This document shows positions 56,030 through 64,000 of a stretch of DNA of 64,000 nucleotides, piece after piece. Numbering within the stretch: position 1 is the stretch's first letter; the number at the start of each line of letters is the position of its first letter. Under the pieces are notes generated by a model. The model was not told where the DNA came from, ran no database searches, and worked only from the letters and a program-made list of their open reading frames with translations. The position numbers and the translations under genes are program-made. Source of the stretch: Alopecurus myosuroides (lineage: Eukaryota > Streptophyta > Magnoliopsida > Poales > Poaceae); assembly GCA_028641055.1 (NCBI GenBank), contig CM054059.1, forward strand, positions 49,113,682 to 49,177,681. The letters run 5' to 3'.

Positions 56030-57180
56030 TGAATATAGGAGTGAGCCGTTGTGGGTCTTCACATTCAATCAAAATCTGTAGCAGAAAGAAGAATAAATCA
56101 TGAAGAGTATAACACGCTGAAGTAAATTAATAAGGTGTAGATGTACAGAAAACTGCAGTAGTTTAGTCTAAAAAAGAAAACTGCAGTACAAACTCACGAT
56201 GCTAACTATGTAAGACCACTTGGCCAAGTTTTGGGGGACTGGAGCAGAGTAACATTAAGATGTTGAAGTAAATTAGTAAGACGTAAATGCACAGAGGATT
56301 GTAGCACAAAATCACCATTTGAGTGTGAGAATCCAATTTCAGAATTGACAAGCTTTTGTTACAAGGCAAGCAGTCGCTTAGTGTAAATAGGGTCTGCCAA
56401 GATAGGGCATGATAAGCCAAGCTTATGGCTTCAAGCTGAGGAACATGGCCAAAACATATTGAAGGCATTTAATTGTACCAAGTATCCAGGTCGAGGTGCA
56501 CAAGTTTTGGGGGATAGATCACCTCGACCTGTAATGACCCAAAGCGGACAAGTTCAAGCGGCTGGACTTCTGAAAATGGTGCACCTATATTGGATAGAGA
56601 GTCCGGGAAAAAACTCAAAGGACCTGCTGAAGTTTACTGCAAGTGTTGAGAATTTTCGAATGCAAGGTTCTGCTCTGGGGGCTTAATAATGTGAGTCATC
56701 TGAAGGCAGGCATGGTAAAATGATAGACTAATCAACTGAGACATTCAGTTTCACCGGTCTTCACCGCGCCTCTGAATGTGGGCTTAATTACTGCGAGTCA
56801 TGCATTTGGCATGAACCATTGTCTGAACAAGACTAATTGTGCTTCACTCGGTCGAACATCTGCGCACATCGTGAACTCGAGCCACTCGGAATCACCGTTA
56901 TTCACGGCGTCTCTGATTGCATGGCTAACGGGTCCGTCAGACAGAAGCTCAGAGTAAGAGAATGTAGAGTACTGAGCTGTTGTTGACCTTCAGATTCAGG
57001 TTTAATCCAAATCTGCAGCTGAAAGAAGAATAAAGCGCGAAGAGTATAATACGTTCAAGTAAATTAATTAAGATGTAAATGTACAGAGAATTGTAGTACA
57101 AACTCACCATCCCGGTGTGAAAATTCTGTCACGGGATCCACAAGCTTCTGTTACATGGTGCCTGTTCATACCTCCGAACA
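56030..57180 (+). repeat. Three dispersed direct repeats (about 100-130 bp)
   Basis: GAAGAATAAA, GAAGAGTATAA, AAGTAAATTAATAAG, GATGTAAATGTACAGAG and AATTGTAGTACAAACTCACCAT recur in the same order at about 56085-56200, 56265-56365 and 57020-57160, followed by CAAGCTT(C/T)TGTTACA(T/A)GG in the last two. No coding reading is evident. Origin unknown. Confidence 0.65.
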
Positions 57181-57419
57181 CAAGGTCAGTGGGCTTTCTT
57201 AGATTCCACTGTGAAGACTGCAGTCTATTTAAGCTAATGATTATGAATTTCATGCCACTTATTTTGAAACTGGGGTATAGTTTTGATAAATAAAATTGGC
57301 CAAGGAGTAAAAAACTAAGGAATCATAAATGCATTGAGGGAAATCAAACAACTTAAGGATTGGAAAGAGAAGATTAACTACTTGAAAACTTCCCCTAGGA
57401 TACTATCACACTTTAACTA

Positions 57420-58330
57420 AGGCTTTAAGCCTGAAGCCGACGGAGGCTTCTCAGCCCGTCTGCCGTCGTTTTGCCACTGATTTGTGGGCCATGCTGGCTG
57501 TTTTCAATTTTATCCCGCGAAAACTGTGAAATCAAACCGCGCTACAGAGAGACACTCTAAACCCAGCCCCGTATCCTTCTCTCTGATTCATTTTCCTCTT
57601 TCCTAGTGTTCTACCTAGGGTTTCCGGCTGCCGTCGTCCCATCTGCGGTCGCGTCCTCTGACTCAGCTTCGAATCGCGCCCTTAGTGGCCGGCCAAGCCA
57701 CAACAATCGAGTTGAGTTAGCGAGCGAGCGAGCCAAGGGGAGGCAGACTGCCCCGCGTGGGTCTAGGTGCGCCGCCTTCACGTTGTAGGCGCGGTGCTCC
57801 ACGGGCGGTACCGGTGCGCCCTCGCGTGTTCCTTCCAGGGATCACGCTGGCGAGGTCGGGCTGCTGCTTCTGGTTCCGAGATCTGGATTCTCTTCTCCTC
57901 CCGTCCATTAATGGCGGCAACGAAGGTCAATCGCGTGGACCTGATCTTGGGTACAGTGAGGGGGGCATCAGCTGGCCCGAGGTATCCTGGTCGGAATGGG
58001 AGGAGCACGTGTTCCTTACTCCACCATCTATGGTTGCCCATCGACAGACCGGATATGGAAGCCTCTATGTTGATCACCTCCCATGGTGAGGCCTCGCCGC
58101 CTGTGGAGGTACCAACACTACTACGTGCATGCCCTTCGCGCTCCTAGCTTGGTGACCTCGACACCATCCATGAGTAAGTTACAGGATGAGACAAGCTATC
58201 CGAGATGTATGTTCTTCCTGCTGGTCGTACATTTTGTTTTGCTCATGGTCATGGGACTCATGGTTGGTTCTTGGCAATTATGGGATTCGGTTTCAGTCAA
58301 TGTTACAATTATTGAATTGATGTTATAGAT
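57420..58330 (+). other. First-exon-like GC-rich segment of unknown gene
   Basis: Begins GGCTTTAAGCCTGAAGCC and resembles 53705 onward over about 60 bp (TTTAAGCC ... CTTCTCAGCCCGTCTGCCG). A CT-rich leader and several overlapping open frames (57606-58147) follow, with no recognisable protein. It may be a promoter/leader captured with the gene fragments downstream. Confidence 0.35.
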
Positions 58331-59266
58331 TATTATATTAAGTCCAGTTGTTCAGTTCATCACATTGGTGTAAGCTTGCATTGTAGACCCAAACTTGCTT
58401 TCCTTTTGTTCTTTTCTTTTAAGAAAATAAGATCTGAAGCCCTATGTTCCATTGTAGCTCCAAGTCCTCTTTCCGTTAGACAAAGTTATAAATAAAGTAA
58501 AATCATGGACATAGTTTCAGTTTACAATGCAATATTTTGAGACCCTCTGTTTGTGTTCACATGTATGTCATTCGGAGATTTCGTTGAAAAATGGTGATCC
58601 ATGTCCATCAGAAACTTTGCTCGAATTGGGACAACTAGATAACCTTACCGTAATGCATACATGGGTTATTTGGAGGCGATTAGGTTCAGTAAATTATGTA
58701 GTACTACATATTTTACAATGATTTTTTACTGAGTAAATGATATTGTTTAAAAATTATATTTCCAATAAATTTGTGTCTAATCATTTCTGTAGCAATGGTT
58801 ATGTTTTCAAGAAAAAGGAGATGGTTAATTTCTTCGTGTGTTATTTATGCACTTATTTTTCCTATGGTTTCCTAAAATTAAAATATTTCAAGGTCTAAAT
58901 ACACAAGAAGAAAGTTAGTTGATCTATAGGTGCACCTGATAATTGTAACCTGCTAGGTATCATCATTGTTACATGTTCATACTGATATGATAGCTTTCCC
59001 AAAGATGACTACTGCTCAATGTTCACTCACCAAAGCAACGTCCCCTGTGGATCCGCAACAACTGAAAGATATCGGGCTACGTACTTCATGATGATTCTGT
59101 TCACAATATAGGGGTAAAATTACTTGAACAACTACATTGTACACACGGGACTCGGACCGGAGCGAACGAGCTCTCGCTCATGATTTTTTTTCTGACAATG
59201 TGATCACTGGTTCCCTTCGGATGGCCATACAAATTACTATGTTAAAAAAACTGGAACTGTATTATG
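58331..59266. other. AT-rich stretch, nothing assigned
   Basis: It lies between the leader-like segment and the LRR fragment. Short exon-like pieces may exist (for example 58527-58721) but none has a domain I recognise. Confidence 0.35.
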
Positions 59267-59416
59267 GGTACAATATACCTTGAGTTGCATCAACTAGGCC
59301 TTCTAAGATATCTTGAAAGCTTGATTGAGTTATCATTTGCTTACAATAGCTTGTCAGGCCTCATACCGTTATCGCTAAGAAATCTTTCGCAGCTAAATAG
59401 GCTTTATGCATATTAG
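59267..59416 (+). pseudogene. Leucine-rich-repeat gene fragment
   Basis: Reads LELHQLGLLRYLESLIELSF then AYNSLSGLIPLSLRNLSQLN and RLYAY before a stop, about two plant extracellular LRR units (LxxLxLxxNxLSGxIPxSLxNLxxLxxL). No kinase or signal peptide is nearby, so it is a fragment of a receptor-like gene. Confidence 0.65.
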
Positions 59417-59522
59417 ACTATTAGTTTAGCATTCTATCGTGTCGTTTTCAAATGACGTCTTTTGGCGTTGCCATTTGCGCTTGCATCCATTATTGATTTG
59501 CACCCAATTATACAATCTGCAG

Positions 59523-61052
59523 AGCTCCAGATTATGGTTCACAGGGTGAAGTGTGGCTTCCTTTTGAGGAAAATGGATCCTCAAAAATTGGAGTCAGATT
59601 CGACAAACCGATTCTTGATGGCATTGATCTCGGATGTTGTGAGGTTGATCATGGTTTCTTCTGTTCCGGTGATTTTCTTCCCCCTGTTGTTACCTACTTG
59701 ATATTTTTAACTAGATTGATTTTTACCCTTTATTGCTATATTGTGAATTTTTGTAACGGCTGATTTATGTTTATTTGTTTTCCAGTTGATTCTCTGTGCC
59801 TCGATGGTGATGGGAAGATAGAGTAAACAACCATGTGATATAATGTTTGAGGTTTGTCCGGTTTTCTCATCCTTATTTTGTCAGTACCTGTGTTCTTTTC
59901 CTATTACTTACTGGGATTTTTTATACAGTTTGTTTCTGAAGAAAGTGAGCATGGTCCTCTTGTCCTATTTTCGAAGGATGTTGAAAAAGTTTGTGGAAAC
60001 AGTTACTCATATCATGGTCTAAAGAGTAAGCTCGGAATTTTTCCAGTGGGTGTTTTTATTATTGGGTCACCCAGACACACTCGGAAAGACAAGGTACTTG
60101 TCGTAAAGATAATATATACCCAAATCCTCAAGTATCCATTTACTTACTCCCTCTGTCTTGAATTAATCGTCGTGAATTTGTCAAAATATGGATGTATCTA
60201 GATGCATTTTATTGTACTGGTACATCCATATTTTGACAAATCCATGACGATTAATTTGGGACGGAGTACATTTAGCTAAAAAACAAGATGTTTCTGAATG
60301 CAGCTTAACAATGGGTCTTCTTTCCTTTCAATGTTCCCATACAGCCAAGCAGCAATATTTGATCTTGCATTCCAGGTTAGTTTGCTCACATTAAGGCATA
60401 CCTTGTCATATTGTTACTGTAACCCCTTATATTTAGATTTGGGCGAGCTTCATCTGGTTGCTACACATTAAGGAGATTTTGTAGGAAAGACCAGGGGAGA
60501 AAATAAATTTTAGAAATGCGAAGTAGATGCAGAGGATGATCATTTTCCCTACTTATTGCCATGCTAGTGTAGGACTCTGTCGTACTACACCACATTTTCA
60601 GCTTATAGTATACTCAAAAAGACATTTTTTGATTGTATCTGTATTAGTTATTATCCTGCTCCCTGTATTATTTCTCTTACTGGGCCCCTTTGATCAATTA
60701 AATTATGGTTTTTGTCATAAAGTGCACTTTGATTGCACTACACCTTTTGTTGTTACAGTCTAATGTATGACAATGCAGGATAACTTTGGACGGGTGAATG
60801 ATAAAAATAAAGAGGCAGCGAAGACTGCAAAACATGTCACTAAACTTTTCCCCAATAAAGTGACAATACAGCCACCACAGGTGTGTCATTTGTGTTATTC
60901 AGAAATGATATCTACTTGCCAGTGCGCTCTCCTTGTCTTAGCTTTGAATTCATGCTACATGATGACTTGGAACTCTTAGTGGAAACAACTATTAGATCGT
61001 GATGTCGAAATTCTAAAGTCAAAGGCTAACATTCCAAAAGTTCAGTCTATAA
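59523..61052 (+). pseudogene. AAA-type ATPase gene fragment with introns retained
   Basis: Six exon-like pieces have AG/GT borders: 59523-59668 (GEVWLPFEENGSSKIGVRFD, DHGFFCSG), 59786-59832 (VDSLCLDG, stops), 59929-60093 (EESEHGPLVLFSKDVEKV), 60304-60375 (SQAAIFDLAFQ), 60779-60880 (DNFGRVNDKNKEAAK, TKLFPNKVTIQPPQ) and about 60967-61052 (WKQLLDRDVEILKSKANIPK). They follow the order of the region before the AAA core in the plant AAA-ATPase family containing an FHA-type N terminus (At1g02890/At4g02480-like). Both the N terminus and the P-loop core are missing, and exon 2 has stops. A Stowaway MITE sits in one intron. Retained introns point to DNA-level capture or duplication rather than retrocopy. 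Confidence 0.8.
60147..60266 (+). mobile_element. Stowaway MITE (120 bp) in an intron of the AAA-ATPase fragment
   Basis: Ends CTCCCTCTGTCTTGAATTAAT and its inverse ATTAATTTGGGACGGAG, flanked by TA (60145-60146 and 60267-60268). The interior is a long hairpin (GTCAAAATATGGATGTA / TACATCCATATTTTGAC). Confidence 0.95.
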
Positions 61053-62637
61053 GTGATAATAACTTACCTCATTTTGTATAGTTGGTTAGAAAGTAGGTAA
61101 CCGTTGAATCGTATATCTTTCAGTCTGAGGGTTAACCCCATTGTTCTGCCAGATCCCACATCTGCCCGAAGCCGTTGATGGCCTTCCGCTTTAGTAATCA
61201 TCTTCTCCACTCTCCCGGGTTTTTGGATTCGGTCGGCCGACTGTGGAATAGTTTGGTGAACAGTATGTTATTTTACTTGCCTTTATACAGGACAATATAT
61301 TATTTTCTGACCTACCTATTATGATTTATTAACATAGAACAATGTATCTTTCAGTCTGAGGTTGACCGGGAGCGGAAAGAAGACAATCACAAGTTGAGTC
61401 AGCTAAAACTGTTGCTGTGAACTTGGTCGTAAACTCCCCAGCCCCATCAGTGGACAGCCGACGTGGAGTATCAACCTCTCACGCCGGCGCGCGCACCTCA
61501 CCCATTGATGTGTAAGCTCGGGACGATGGAGTACCGGCTGTACCAGCTTCAGAAGTGCGACATACATGTTATTGTGTGTAATTGAGCTTATGTCATTAGG
61601 ACCAAAGTGATGTTTGATACGCATGGCATATATATGCACTTTTTAATACGTTTTTAAACTTGTGCTTCTGAGTCAAACCAGCATTTTGTATTAAGAAAAG
61701 GTATTATAAGTTGCTCATAACACTGAAATGATGTAACATTTCTGGCTGAATCATCTTGCAGTCAAAGAACTTGGATACCAGATGTGAGAGTAGTTGATGA
61801 ACAAGTCCATGCTATCCGTTGAGGTTAGTTTGTTGCTACTACATACATCCCCATTCCATAATATATATTTGGCTTCTAGATTATAGAAATTGTTTGCCAA
61901 ATTCTTCATTAGTAGTTCACTTATAAAGCTTTCATTTTGCCATTCAGGGTTGTCTTTATTTTCTCTTGAGATTAATGTTTTTGATTTTCCAAGCTAACGA
62001 AGTTAAAGAGAAGATCATTGGCATAAATGGAGATTTTGGTGTTTAATTTTCCTCTGGAAATGAACCCAATTTCGAGAGTAGGCCTACTCTATGGCCATAG
62101 CAGCTCGGGTGTGGTGAATCTGGTATGTTGTTAGTTCCAGTGATGAAGAGAATACGAGGATACTATTAAATCATAGAGACGTCATCTATAACATGTTAAC
62201 CTTGTTGCACTATTTATTTGTTTTGTAGATTAGTGTCCATCGGTCACAGCCGCCAGCCGCAATGGCCATCGGCCCTCATCAGGTGGTTCAACCTCATTCA
62301 GTTGATCCACCACCCAGTTCGGATCCATGTAGTAGCCCCAATAGATATCTCTGACGATGACTGAACTTGGAGTCTATACTCTGCTTATTCTGTATTAGTT
62401 GCTGGCAACGTGTTCCGTGCCAGCTCTCGGGAGGTTAACGGTACATTTTTCGTTGCATTTTCGGGAGTGCCATATCCAGAGGTTTGGTTAGTTGCTTACT
62501 ATGGATAGAGAGGTAGTAGCTTAATTATGACTCCTTTTAGCATGAATGAAGTGTTTAAACATCATCAGGGTAGCATAGCATGACTGATTTGCTATGGGTG
62601 AACAGAATCCTGTATAGTTAATTTCACGCCGGTGCGT
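61053..62637. other. Low-copy sequence downstream of the AAA-ATPase fragment
   Basis: Short open pieces such as SEVDRERKEDNHKLSQLKLLL (about 61355-61420) and HVVAPIDISDDD before a stop (about 62325-62362) could be further captured exons, but no family is identified. Confidence 0.35.
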
Positions 62638-62745
62638 ACTAGAGCTTGTGGTCAGCTTTGCTGCTCCATTTCATCTACTCCATAGTTAATTACTAGAGCT
62701 TGTGGTCAGCTTTGCTTCTCCATTTCATCTACTCCATAGTTACTT
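62638..62745 (+). repeat. 54-bp tandem duplication
   Basis: ACTAGAGCTTGTGGTCAGCT ... CATAGTTA occurs twice head to tail with one internal G/T difference. No gene is affected. Confidence 0.9.
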
Positions 62746-62971
62746 TAGTTTGTGTACTGTGTTATAGGTTATATATTGTCACCCCTTGCTTGCCATGGGG
62801 TTTTTATGAACAGGAAATGAAGGGCCTGTTATCCACAACAAATCACGTTTTGCAACTACCCGATACATTTATAGTTCGATAGGATGCTTCTGTTAGATAC
62901 ATCACGTTTAGGCCAGCGTGAAGGGGTGTGTGTTTGTTTTTATCTTTGTACATACATGTAATATGTCGTTT

Positions 62972-63131
62972 GACGAACCTGAAATCTTCTTTAGGCTGGT
63001 CTGCGAGTGTATGGACAAAAACATGTTCTGTTAATTCATGCAGTATGAATGGACGAACCTGAAATCTTCTTTAGGCTGGTCTGCGAGTGTATGGACAAAA
63101 ACATGTTCTGTTAATTCATGCAGTATGAATG
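62972..63131 (+). repeat. 80-bp perfect tandem duplication
   Basis: GACGAACCTGAAATCTTC ... CAGTATGAATG is repeated exactly with period 80. It is identical in both copies, so it is very recent or an assembly artefact. Confidence 0.95.
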
Positions 63132-63481
63132 GTTAGCCGAAGTTTATGTTTTATATGATAGAAACGGGTATTATGGTACTACATAGTTTAGTCTAATGAA
63201 ACGGATGCCAAACACAAAAACAAAGTGTGGGGTCTTTTCTTTTCGATATTTTCTCTGCTCCCGTAGAGACCAAGTGCCACACTCATACGCTCAGCTATGT
63301 GGCTGGTGCACTACATAGCAAATGAGACCAAGTCACAACATCTCCCACACCAAGTATACCATGCATAAACTGGACTTACCTTGACCAGAGCAGAACGACG
63401 CATAAGCCAGGCCATGCAAGGACGACTAATCGACGGCGCAGTGAAGCGCGCTACCCCGTCTAGTATTGTTTGAAAGATACT

Positions 63482-63721
63482 CCTCCATCCTAAAATATAA
63501 GACGCCACTAAAGTTTTCTAGTCAACGATATACAACCTTGACCATAATTTGTTCTTACAATATGTACCCAAAATTGGTATGAGGACATATAAAATGAAAT
63601 AATTTTGCAAGACGAAGAATACCATTTGTAACTTCTCAATCCATATATAGTTTAATGTATATAGTGGTCGAATTCGAGCATCAAAGACCAACATAAAAAT
63701 CGCGCGTGCTTGTATTTTGAC
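63482..63721. mobile_element. Degenerate MITE-like sequence beside the BTB gene
   Basis: TACTCCTCCATCCTAAAATATAAG resembles a Stowaway terminus. The opposite end may be the degraded GCTTGTATTTTGACCTA just below the stop codon of the BTB gene. The assignment is weak. Confidence 0.4.
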
Positions 63722-64000
63722 CTAGGATTTTTGGCTCGTACACAAAGTGTCCGTGAGATTGACGTTCTCCAGGACAGCATCCAGGACTTGTGGCGACGAC
63801 ATAAACTGCAGACATGCATCCTTGAGTCGCTTGCAGCCGTGTTGCCTGGCCAACGCGAATCTGGCCTTAACGTTCTCCACATCCATCCTCTTGCACAGCT
63901 CTTCTTCGCACATCATCTTGAGCCTGTCCAACCCAAACCTGCCGGCCGCGACCAGCAAATTCCGAAGTACAGCGTCACTGTGTTCACCTTGGTCATCGCT
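63722..64000 (-). CDS. MATH-BTB (BPM-type) protein, C-terminal part; gene continues beyond the window
   Basis: The minus-strand frame is open to the window edge: HSDAVLRNLLVAAGRFGLDR, then MMCEEELCKRMDVENVKARF, then ALARQHGCKRLKDACLQFMS, ending VNLTDTLCTSQKS. This is the end of the BTB domain plus the C-terminal helical (BACK-like) region of grass MATH-BTB proteins, which recruit substrates to cullin-3 ubiquitin ligases. The last residues diverge from the usual tail and a MITE-like sequence begins at the stop, so the C terminus may be altered. The 5' part and MATH domain lie outside, so intactness is unknown. Confidence 0.75.
   Translation of the reverse strand, partial: SDDQGEHSDAVLRNLLVAAGRFGLDRLKMMCEEELCKRMDVENVKARFALARQHGCKRLKDACLQFMSSPQVLDAVLENVNLTDTLCTSQKS

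Larger units (their letters stand above)
53700..57415. other. Low-copy sequence, no confirmed gene
   Basis: A GC-rich first-exon-like segment (53700-54300) begins with the motif TTTAAGCCGGGAGCCC. At about 55.1-55.27 kb, PCPYDYASIATPPFDDNSNR and LYLGFLRHVANLLHWQDESA are open in one frame and end at a GT, so this may be a gene-fragment exon; the family is not recognised. The remainder is AT-rich with no domain. Confidence 0.4.

Overview
The window is nuclear DNA of a large-genome grass, most likely a Triticeae species (wheat, barley, rye or Aegilops group). The evidence is a nested stack of transposons with grass-typical signatures: Stowaway MITEs with CTCCCTCCGT-type ends, a CACTA element whose end begins CACTAGTAGAAAACAGG, an Athila-type ORF1, Tat-lineage Ty3/gypsy elements carrying an antisense gene, and elements with 4.9-kb LTRs. 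Only one complete ordinary host gene is evident, a SAUR gene near 27 kb. A partial MATH-BTB gene runs off the right edge. Boundaries below were read by eye from LTR ends, target-site duplications (TSDs) and splice signals.

Layout, left to right. (1) 1-6383: the 3' part of a Tat-lineage gypsy element (A), with pol remnant, multi-exon antisense gene and 3' LTR. It sits at the internal/LTR junction of (2) an Athila-like gypsy element (B) on the minus strand, seen at 6384-7204 and 21125 to about 23.9 kb. (3) Element B is split by a complete 13.9-kb CACTA element (7205-21121, TSD TAA). This carries a TNP2-type transposase, a Transposase_24/Ulp1-protease gene, a DEDDy 3'-5' exonuclease gene, an AP2/ERF-domain gene, a coiled-coil membrane protein gene, a small unknown ORF and several arrays of foldback repeats. 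(4) 25083-26322: a 1.24-kb Pack-MULE-like element with 116-120 bp terminal inverted repeats and a 9-bp TSD, about 290 bp upstream of the TATA box of (5) the SAUR gene (26804-27214).

(6) 28665-51188: a tandem LTR-internal-LTR-internal-LTR array of a non-autonomous gypsy element (D). Its LTRs are 4900 bp and its internal regions only 1043 bp. The first LTR is truncated to its last 659 bp. The middle LTR is split by (7) a young Tat-lineage gypsy element (C, 33641-43614, identical-length 477-bp LTRs, TSD CCTGA), which has lost almost all of pol after the protease and carries an antisense gene like that of A. (8) 51.8-53.7 kb: a lone LTR related to A with a MITE inside it, a CACTA terminus fragment, a BTB-gene fragment and a LINE fragment. 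(9) 53.7-63.5 kb: mostly low-copy sequence with intron-containing fragments of an LRR gene and an AAA-ATPase gene, a Stowaway MITE and short tandem duplications. (10) 63722 to the right edge: the C-terminal end of a MATH-BTB protein gene on the minus strand.

The signals most worth following are: three tandem approximately 160-bp units in the CACTA element whose hairpin arms change in a compensatory way; the multi-gene cargo of that element; the antisense gene kept by two different pol-deleted Tat elements; the tandem array of the 4.9-kb-LTR element with tRNA-like A and B boxes in its LTR; and the Pack-MULE beside the SAUR promoter.
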